From positions 10,482,435-10,546,434 of the forward strand of contig JACAXG010000007.1 in assembly GCA_018881555.1 (NCBI GenBank): a stretch of DNA of 64,000 nucleotides, written 5' to 3'. Below, piece by piece: positions 56,801-64,000 of the stretch. The notes beneath the pieces were generated by a model, which was not told the origin of the DNA, searched no databases, and worked only from the letters and a program-made list of their open reading frames with translations. The DNA comes from Amblyornis subalaris. Taxonomy: Eukaryota; Chordata; Aves; Passeriformes; Ptilonorhynchidae. A program made the position numbers and the translations under genes. The number at the start of each line of letters is the position of its first letter. Position 1 is the first letter of the stretch.

Positions 56801-59800
56801 CATGAAGAGGAGAATAAATGAAACGTTCTGCTGAAGACTGAAGTTTGTGGAAACAAGGACTCTGATAGCTCATGGCATTACTGGTACCAGCCTAGTTTCT
56901 GATTCCTGTCAGGTTTTGTCACAGTTACAGTTTGACCCTGAAGATTGTTACTGTGTCCTTCCAGTCTAGTTGTACGAATTTTACTTAAACTAGCATTTGT
57001 TGGACCTCTCCTGAGGTTTGTGTTCCAGTCACAACCTGTCCCCTTTTGCCTGGCCCCAGTAGATCCATATCTTGGTATGTGCCAGTCTGTCCCTGGAACC
57101 TGTCTCAGCAGGAGAAAACAGCTGCTTGTAGGTAGTGCTAAAGAAGGTAGCCCAGAACAGTGTCGTTTGGCAGGTTTTTATGAGGTTTTGGTTTTGAATG
57201 TGAAAAATAAACTGTGAGTTCAGGTATGCAGAGAAGTTGGAATGCAAACCATTTTCCTTGGTTTTATTTAGTTTCGTAGTAAGTGGCTGTATATAAAGGA
57301 AGCTACTAAAGTAATTTGTACAGGACATGATCCTGCTCTCCTAGGGGGAAAATGAACATGTTTTTAGGAGCAGGAACTGTTTGTGGTCAGAACAGTTCTG
57401 TGTGTTATGTCTGTCATCTGTATGGATCTAGACACTGTAATAGAGAACAAAAATCTGAAATAAAATTTTTATGCTAAGTATAGAGGCAGGAGATTGCCAG
57501 CTGGTCCAAGTTCTATGAGTATCTTAAACTGTACTTACAAGCAAATTATTTTTTCATAAAAGTATCTGGAAAGCCAATTAAAAGACTAACTACACATCCT
57601 CTTGTGTATACTTTAATTTCTTTCGTGTCAGGCATTAACCTTTCTGTTTTGTTAGCTACAACAATCATCGTATGTATCTATAGCAAGCAACACCGGCTTC
57701 ACAGGGACATCAAGTGTCCAGTCCCAAGCACGGCTGCCATTTAATGGGTAAGTGTTTTGAAAAAATATCCCAAACATGAGGTATTGGAGTTTAGTTTGGG
57801 GAATTTTCCAAGACACTCAAGTATACTGTGATATTACCTCTGACTAAAGGGCATGGATCTCTCTGACAATTGAGCCAGTCTCCTGATCAAAGCTATGTTT
57901 TCCTTTCTATTTGTTGAACTCATGTAGAAGGAAGTTGACCTGAAATCTCCCTGTTGCTCACTTTTTATTTTGCATCAGCACTTGGGAGCTACGGGCCTCA
58001 ACTATTTCTCAACATTGCTGGAAAGCGGTACTGGACAACATATGAGCTAGATGTTTAACACATGCAGAAATTCAGCCAAACAGCAAAATGGATCCTGATA
58101 GAAGGCTCTGGGTTTTTTTCAGTCCTGCATTTTTCCTTTAAGGATGAAAATAACAGCTAACATGTATTATTTTTGCTTTGCCAATCCAGCAGGCTTAGCT
58201 GTTCTGCACAGCCCTTTTGTATTATTGTTTGCTGGAAATGGTGAACATGAAGGTGCTTTTTGTTGCTGCAACCTCAACTAACTGATGCAAACTAATCCCA
58301 AATCCAGATGCAGCTATTTAAATGAACGGGTTTGATTTAATCTCCCTGGTATTATGTGCAGAAATTGCTGGATAGGGATGGAACAAATCTCATCAGAAGT
58401 GATTAGTGTCACAAAATCTGAGTTTTAGGAGCAGTTAAAGACTGTGTCTAATATAAAATTTATCTATAAACTGAATACCGTGGTTTGGCTTGCTTTCCCA
58501 TTATTTCAGAGGTTTTTTGTTGTTTTTTTTTAATTCTGACTAGAACAAAAGAAAAGGCACAATCATGTTGTGTGAACCTGGGTTGGATCTAGTCCCACTG
58601 CACTTAGACGGGTTCTGGAGAACGTTTCCCTGACTCCAGTTTTTAGTTATGCTTCCTCTAGCTTTAAGCCTGATTTCTACTTTAGGCATGCATCCAGATT
58701 TGCAGCAAATAATCCATCTCTTTCTGGGTTGGAAAGGCACTATTTATAATAGTTACCTAAATGCAGTCAGCCAAAAACCTAATGCAAGGGGAATATAAAG
58801 ATTTTTTCAAAGTTATTCTTATGAGCTGTTTACTTGAATATGAAATAGGAAGAAACGGATAAAGCGGTATGTGTGTATATAAATGCACTTTTCCCCCCCA
58901 CAGAATAATTTCTTCTGAGTCTGCAAACCGCCCCAGGAAGCCATGCAACTGTACTAAGTCTCTGTGTTTGAAATTGTAAGTACAGCTTGGTACATTTTTT
59001 TGTCTTTTAAGCCTTATTTTTAATATCACAAATGTATGCCAAGTATCAGAATATAATGGTTTTAAGTATGCCAGAAATTTTTTGTCCGGATGCTAATTTA
59101 AGGTGGATATTGGTGGAGGTGTTGCAGAGCCTGTGTAATTTTGCAACTCTTGTGAGCTATGTGGACCATAACACTTAAAAACTCCTAACTTTGTGTGGTG
59201 GAGTCAATTCCACTCAGCAGCTCTAGTTGCATTGTTGGTACCATGAGTGAAATGGCATCCCATGGTATCATTGGTGTGCATTTACTATACTTTGGTGAAG
59301 TGCATCAGTAATACTATGCTGGATCAAGTTCTTCAGGAAAATTGGAGTGTGTATCTTTTATTAAAGGACTCAATAGAAGTGATTCTTCACTGATAGGTCT
59401 GACTTGCTTATCCGTGAGATGTTTTGCTGTTCCATTCAGTGTATTTGTAAGCATTTGACATGAAAGCTGACGAGAGTTTCTTTATCTTAAGGCAAAGTCA
59501 GTTACTGGTATTCTTGGGATAGGAAGGGGAGGAGATATTGAAATTAATCCATGGTTCCCTGGATCCTAGACAATGAAGAGGAAATCAGGGGTGTGGTACT
59601 TGAAGGGGAAGTGATGCAGGGGTATCTGAACCCAAGTTAAGAAGTGTGTTTAAACTTTTAAGCTTGGATGTCTTTTTGTGTAGTGCACCCCACCTCTATA
59701 TGGGGAGATGTGCACTAGTCTCAAAATTGTCTGTTGCATAGAAGACATGGCAAGCAGGAAGATGTGTAGCTGTTTTTTTCAGGTATTTTTCATGTATGAC

Positions 59801-62800
59801 TGACCTCATAGTGCCCAATACACATTAGATGTGTCGGGTTTTAGTTTGTGATGCCTGAACATGCACTAGAAATTCTGGGAGAATAATGGCGTCACTGGTG
59901 ATACTTTGTACCTTCAGAATGCTGTTTGGAAACAAACTTTTCCTATAAATTACTGTCATTCTATCTTTAAGTGGCTAGGCATTGGTACAGAGCAGATGGT
60001 TAATTCACTCTGCAAAGGTGCTTTCCCACTAGTAAAACTTTCTTCTGTCTGGAAGGGACTTGTTTTTTCCCAAGTGCGTGTTGAAGGTAGGCACATAGCC
60101 CATTTTACAAAGAAGTTAACTCAGTTATTTGCTCACTTACGTTCTGGAATGATGCTGGCACTATTAGGTTTGGAAACCAGGACAATTTCACTGCTGAATT
60201 TCAAAAAATAAAGGAGAGCTGTTACAAGTTGTAAAAGCTTTTGCTTTAGTTTGTCCCTGGGACCATTCAAGATACTAAAAATCAACAAAATCCAATTTTA
60301 CCTGATGAAGGGTTGTAGTGGACTCCAGGGTAACCCTAATTTAGTTCTTGTAGTGTTAGGCTGGGCGAGCCACAGAAAGCCAGTTTAGCAATGGGTTTAG
60401 GCTCCTGAATATGAACATACACTCCCAGCAGGATTTGAAAAGCAAGTGTAGAGGATTAGCAGTTTTTAGCTATAGCTGGAAGTAGTACTGGAAGCACTGA
60501 AACATGACAGAGTTTGTTGTGGCCTAAAGCCATGTCTGAGCTGAGGATGAGTGTGCTCCTTCCATGTATCAGATCTGTGGGATTGGTGAGATCTTGTTTT
60601 TGGTGGGAGGCACCAGAGGTACATAAAGAGGCATGGCAATGTGATTGGCTTTCCTTGTCCATGTTTTGCTGCTTTTTGTTCATATATTTGTCCCTTTAAA
60701 AAGTCAGCTTTATCCTCATTTAGGTCCTTCCCCTAGTTACCTGTGCTTCAAAGCCTCCGAGATGTACCAATTGTTACTCCTTTTCTATTCTTCCATCCCA
60801 GCTTATGGGCAAAACTAACAAAAAAAAGGGTCATTGCTGGGTTAGTTTGCCTGTTAATTGGCACTCCAATTGCTTGCCTTCTGTTTTGGCAGTACGAGAG
60901 CTCCTGAGTTGGACTGACTAGGTCAGGAACTGGCTATGAGGTGGCTGCAGCAGGATGGCCCCAATACGTGGGTGACCCAGGAATCACCCTAGAAAAAAGT
61001 CTCATTAGCTTCTCTTGCTGCTGTGGGGACCTGTGCTATGTGAACAACAGCTCAGGTGGACAACCTTGAGCTTCACCTGTGTCTTTAGACAGCAGCTAGA
61101 CCTGTGCTAGAGGATTGTGGTTCTGCAAAGAAGCTGGTACTGCTTGTATGTGTGGAGTTGAGCCTAGGGTGACCCCTTACCCTTACTGGTGCCAGAGTAG
61201 GAACTTCTGCTACTGCCATCAGCACTAACACCAAGGTAATGGTCATGTTTACAAATGCCTTCTGCATCTTCTGTTTCAGGTATTGTGACTGTTTTGCAAA
61301 CGGTGAATTCTGCAATAACTGCAACTGTACAAATTGTTATAACAACCTGGACCATGAAAACGATAGGCAAAAAGCAATAAAGGTGAGGGGCCTCTTCCCC
61401 TGCTCCCGGGATCAAAGCCATTTAGCTTCTTTCTTCTGAAGCTATAGAGCAGGGCAGAGCGAGTGTGTAATGCCCTGACCTCCTCCCACATGTGCAAGGC
61501 TTAAGTTCTTTTATTGCACCTCTAAATTCTGCTCCTTGCATGCAATGACTGACCCTTTGCGTCTGCATTGACAGGCCTGCCTCGACAGAAACCCTGAAGC
61601 CTTCAAGCCCAAAATAGGGAAAGGAAAGGAAGGAGAATCGGATCGGAGGCACAGCAAAGGGTGTAACTGTAAACGCTCGGGATGTCTCAAAAACTACTGC
61701 GAGTGTTACGAGGTACAGAGCATTAACTCATTTGAAAGATAGTAGCTTTTTCCTTTAGTGCAGTCACTTCTCTGGTTTGCTTTGTTTCTTCCTTATATTG
61801 CTATAATGTTTTCTCTTCTGTTCTTTTCTGTTGCTATAATGTTACATCTTCTCCCGGCAGTTTGCACATAGAAAGCCACATGTGTGGCAAAATTGATCAC
61901 TACTGTTGTGTAATTTTAATTTTAAACAATGTAGCAACTCTGAACTTAGGCATGGATTTGTTCTTTACTGAATAGCACCATTTCCTAAAGAAATCTTCAC
62001 CAAGTCCCTAGGAGGAGTTGAAGCAACATCCCGCAAATGCTTTGGGATAGAAAGTGTGGAAGTCAAAAGCAAAATTTGTTATTTCATCTGCTAACTGATC
62101 AGTCTGTGCATGTAGAGACAGTGGCAGACTGACCTTTCTCCTAGCTCAACTGTCTAAATTCCACTGGAAACTGTAGGTTGGTGAAGAAAGGGATGAGTGG
62201 GAAACCATTGATTTACATTCTATGCTCTATGATTTGATTCAAGTATACATTCTGGGAAGGCATCTCAGCTTGAGGTAAGAATTTAGAGAGAAAACTACTA
62301 CTTGGGAGTTTCTTCTAGTGCTTGATTGATAAGAGATTAAAACAAGGCCTCCTTTTGTGGCTTCTCGTAAGGGGAGTCAAGGTTGCAACAGGTTTCTCAC
62401 GTTTTATTTCTTCCTTTCAGGCAAAAATCATGTGTTCTTCCATATGCAAATGCATTGGCTGTAAAAACTTCGAAGAAAGCCCAGAGCGAAAGACATTGAT
62501 GCATTTAGCAGATGCTGCAGAAGTCAGGGTCCAGCAGCAGACTGCTGCAAAGACCAAGTTATCTTCCCAGATCTCAGACTTGCTGACAAGGCCAACACCA
62601 GCACTCAGCAGTGGTGGTGGAAAGTAAGTTAATGCTGCACCCTGTTTGAGTTGTTTCTAATGTGCGGTTTTGATGCATGTGACAGGTATGTCTCTGTCAT
62701 CTCTGAACCTTGTCTGTGTAAGCTGTAGAAGTAGAAGCAGTGAGGTGAATGGAACTTTTTGTTCCCACAACAGTGCCTTCTGTGGGACCTTAGGGCATGC

Positions 62801-63369
62801 CAAGCTTAGCTGTAATAAAGCGTTGTCTTCTCATCATTGCCCATGTGCTCACAGAAAGCATGAAGTGTCCTGTTCACTGAGAAGATGTAATCCTTGAGCT
62901 GCCCAAGGAGTAAAAGCTGGAGAATGGTTCTGTATCCCTGGGCATTTCAACAACTGTGTCAAAATGTGCATCACTGGAGGCAGGCACCAAAGCATACCAG
63001 CCCACCAGTTCATTTGTCTATTAACTGAGGCTTATTCACTATCTCGAGACTCTCAGGAGCAATGGACAGATGAAACCCCATCAGTCATTGTACTAAAAAG
63101 TTGCCATCCCTGTGTTGGGTGCCTTGTGTGCTTTTGCAGAGACTAAGTGGATGTTTCTTTGCTTCAGGCTGCCCTTTACGTTTGTCACCAAGGAGGTGGC
63201 TGATGCAACCTGTGAATGCCTCCTGGCACAGGCAGAGCAAGCGGAGAAGACGGGCAAGTCCAAAGCTGCAGCAGAGCGCATGATCCTGGAGGAGTTTGGA
63301 CGCTGCTTGATGAGGGTTATCAGCTCTGCGGGGAAGTCCAAAGGTGACCCTTGTGCCATGAACTGCTGA
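41199..63369 (+). CDS. LIN54: LIN54, DNA-binding subunit of the MuvB/DREAM complex, complete coding region in 13 exons
   Basis: LIN54 is the nuclear MuvB subunit that recognises CHR promoter elements, acting in DREAM to repress and with B-MYB/FOXM1 to activate cell-cycle genes. Coding exons are 41199-41891, 47594-47714, 50395-50540, 52057-52212, 54531-54747, 55458-55531, 55681-55878, 57656-57747, 58904-58975, 61280-61382, 61575-61712, 62421-62623 and 63168-63369: 2415 nt, 804 residues and TGA. Residues 1-50 are acidic ([16 protein letters not shown]...). About 60-560 is a Gln/Ser/Thr/Pro/Val-rich, probably disordered region. Two cysteine-rich CXC motifs lie at 580-612 and 654-686, joined by the conserved RNPEAFKPK (630-638). 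The minor-groove tyrosines known in human as Y536 and Y610 are Y591 and Y665 here. Residues 690-790 are helical and end in DPCAMNC. The protein is 55 residues longer than the 749-residue human form, mostly through the exon at 52057-52212. Confidence 0.97.
43161..43226. repeat. 33-bp tandem repeat, two copies
   Basis: Units 43161-43193 and 43194-43226 both open GAATTCTACAG and share TTAGTAGAAG. They differ at 6 of 33 positions by direct comparison. Confidence 0.85.
47594..47714 (+). CDS. LIN54: LIN54 exon 3 (residues 232-272)
   Basis: It encodes [20 protein letters not shown] through VSPVIAG. It has a TTTTAG acceptor and a weak GTTGTA donor, and ends one base into Gly272. Confidence 0.95.
48836..48879. 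repeat. A/C-rich low-complexity tract
   Basis: A homopolymer-like A-rich tract with CC/CCC interruptions in LIN54 intron 3. Confidence 0.8.
50395..50540 (+). CDS. LIN54: LIN54 exon 4 (residues 272-320)
   Basis: It encodes [19 protein letters not shown] and on to SPLKSPNK, ending in phase 0. It has a TTATAG acceptor and a GTAAGG donor. The N at 50456 is the third base of an AGN codon, expected to be Ser. Confidence 0.95.
50630..50690. repeat. Short triplicated motif ATCTCTCCAGAG
   Basis: Two ATCTCTCCAGAG copies and one ATCTCCAGAG copy lie in direct orientation within 60 bp, shortly after exon 4. Confidence 0.8.
52057..52212 (+). CDS. LIN54: LIN54 exon 5, 52-codon phase 0-0 exon (residues 321-372)
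   Basis: It begins [20 protein letters not shown] and ends NHTTTQ. It is 156 nt and symmetric in phase, so it can be skipped without frameshift. Composition (Gln/Ser/Pro/Val/Thr) matches the flanking exons, and splice sites are sound (tandem AAGCAG acceptor, GTACAG donor). It appears absent from the standard human protein, since the offset of the two DNA-contact tyrosines is 55 residues. Confidence 0.85.
54531..54747 (+). CDS. LIN54: LIN54 exon 6 (residues 373-445)
   Basis: It encodes [20 protein letters not shown] through NTQPLQQ. It has a TTAACAG acceptor and a GTAAGT donor, and ends one base into Ala445. Confidence 0.96.
55190..55212. repeat. AAAGG microsatellite
   Basis: Four consecutive AAAGG-type units in LIN54 intron 6. 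Confidence 0.85.
55458..55531 (+). CDS. LIN54: LIN54 exon 7 (residues 445-469)
   Basis: A short exon encoding [19 protein letters not shown] and on to QTVKQ. It has a CACTAG acceptor and a GTGAGC donor, ending in phase 0. Confidence 0.95.
55681..55878 (+). CDS. LIN54: LIN54 exon 8 (residues 470-535)
   Basis: It encodes [20 protein letters not shown] through [12 protein letters not shown], strongly conserved with mammals. It has a CTCCAG acceptor and a GTATGG donor. Intron 7 before it is only 149 bp. Confidence 0.97.
57656..57747 (+). CDS. LIN54: LIN54 exon 9 (residues 536-566)
   Basis: It encodes [20 protein letters not shown] through QARLPFN plus two bases of Gly566. It has a TGTTAG acceptor and a GTAAGT donor. 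Confidence 0.96.
58904..58975 (+). CDS. LIN54: LIN54 exon 10, start of first CXC motif (residues 566-590)
   Basis: It encodes [20 protein letters not shown] then CLK, with the first cysteines (580, 582, 587) of CXC domain 1. The acceptor follows a run of eight cytosines (CCCCCCCCACAG) and the donor is GTAAGT. Confidence 0.97.
61280..61382 (+). CDS. LIN54: LIN54 exon 11, rest of first CXC motif (residues 590-624)
   Basis: It encodes [20 protein letters not shown] and on to RQKAIK. Tyr591 corresponds to human Y536, which inserts into the CHR minor groove. It has a TTTCAG acceptor and a GTGAGG donor. Confidence 0.97.
61575..61712 (+). CDS. LIN54: LIN54 exon 12, linker and second CXC motif (residues 625-670)
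   Basis: It encodes [20 protein letters not shown] and on to [18 protein letters not shown]. Tyr665 corresponds to human Y610. It has a TTGACAG acceptor and a GTACAG donor. Confidence 0.97.
62421..62623 (+). CDS. LIN54: LIN54 exon 13, end of second CXC motif and start of helical C-terminus (residues 671-738)
   Basis: It encodes [20 protein letters not shown], then the [12 protein letters not shown] helix and [10 protein letters not shown]. It has a CTTTCAG acceptor and a GTAAGT donor, ending two bases into Lys738. Confidence 0.97.
63168..63369 (+). CDS. LIN54: LIN54 exon 14, last coding segment with stop (residues 738-804)
   Basis: It encodes [20 protein letters not shown] through the helix [15 protein letters not shown] to DPCAMNC, then TGA at 63367-63369. 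The acceptor is GCTTCAG. Confidence 0.97.
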
Positions 63370-64000
63370 CTCATGCACATGAGCCACAACGAAGCGGACT
63401 GAACAGAACACTTAAGGCACAGGGACACTTTGGTTTGCATAAAGGATTTAATAATATTTGTTAATTTGGTGCTTGTTGTAAATTGACCCGTGTAAGATTG
63501 AAACAAGAAAATCTTTTATAACAAGATGTAGAGCCTTTTAAATCTTAGCTAAATCCTCTTCTACTTCAGGCAATGCCTAAAGGTCAATTCTTCTTCCCAA
63601 TGTACAGCTTTTACCCTGGATTTCTTAAAAATTAGATGTGTTCTCCCCTTTCCCCAGAATAATTGTCTGAAGGGCATATATAAATTATTATAATATATAT
63701 TATTTACAGTGTATGGATTTGCATCACTGTGCANACAGGAAGACACAGGTGATGCCAACAGCCAGGTCATGCTTTTGGTGACAGGCCTGTAATAAGGAGG
63801 TACCAGTGTATCCAAGATAATTCTGAAAGGAAGTATGTAGAAATGAGCATCTAAATGGAAGGTAGTACTTGTATTTAGGACCTGACACAGCATGTTCTTT
63901 TAGTACACAGAGCACTGTGAGATACATAGGCAATAATACAGAGGGGTTGCTTGCAGATTTAGCACTGAGCAAGTTGTAGAGAATGTTTCTGGAGCGGGGC
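63370..64000 (+). other. LIN54: LIN54 3' untranslated region (continues beyond window)
   Basis: It directly follows the stop. I find no AATAAA or ATTAAA in this stretch, so the 3'UTR probably runs past the window end. It includes an AU-rich segment at about 63678-63706 made of TATA and ATTA units with one ATTTA pentamer. Confidence 0.65.

Larger units (their letters stand above)
50541..57655 (+). other. LIN54: LIN54 introns 4 to 8
   Basis: Introns 50541-52056, 52213-54530, 54748-55457, 55532-55680 and 55879-57655. They include a short ATCTCTCCAGAG triplicate at 50630-50690 and an AAAGG microsatellite at 55190-55212. I see nothing else, and the longer open frames look like chance. Confidence 0.7.
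57748..63167 (+). other. LIN54: LIN54 introns 9 to 13
   Basis: Introns 57748-58903, 58976-61279, 61383-61574, 61713-62420 and 62624-63167. No repeat family or nested gene recognised. Confidence 0.7.

Noticed and set aside
63093..63506. 137-codon minus-strand open frame
   Set aside because: It is the antisense shadow of LIN54 exon 14 and its 3'UTR.

Overview
The window is vertebrate genomic DNA, almost certainly from a bird. It holds two intron-rich genes that diverge from one CpG island: COPS4 on the minus strand (coding exons from 24744 down to 16213) and LIN54 on the plus strand (coding exons from 41199 to 63369). Both were assembled exon by exon; every intron is GT-AG and the reading frame stays open throughout. 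The bird assignment rests on CR1 retroposons with the ATTCTGTG 3' end, a solo LTR of a type I know only from bird genomes, and compact introns. I cannot name the species.

Layout: 1-15785 is intergenic DNA downstream of COPS4 with no recognisable exon. It carries a diverged 170-bp direct repeat (4891-5060 and 5609-5779), a solo LTR (to 6541), an old CR1 (about 9840-10180) and a younger CR1 (about 12310-13075). 15785-24744 is COPS4: ten coding exons and a roughly 430-base 3'UTR with an AATAAA signal. About 24550-26140 is the shared CpG-island promoter, with YY1, E-box and ETS motifs, a 16-bp palindrome with a TATA-like box, and a CDE-CHR-like cell-cycle element in the probable LIN54 first exon. 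25736-41163 is the large LIN54 intron 1, with three CR1 insertions and one candidate alternative 5'UTR exon. 41164-64000 holds thirteen LIN54 exons; the 3'UTR runs off the window.

COPS4 is a subunit of the COP9 signalosome, which removes NEDD8 from cullin-RING ligases. LIN54 is the DNA-binding subunit of MuvB, which forms DREAM (repression in G0/G1) and the B-MYB/FOXM1 complexes (activation in G2/M). The two act separately, but both belong to cell-cycle control and share a promoter region here.

The points most worth following up are an in-frame 52-codon LIN54 exon that appears absent from the standard 749-residue mammalian protein, the CDE-N4-CHR arrangement at LIN54's own promoter (possible autoregulation), and the fact that all six single-base Ns in coding exons fall at third codon positions, suggesting that N marks polymorphic sites. 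I found no novel multi-gene system; the region is mostly ordinary vertebrate gene and intron sequence.
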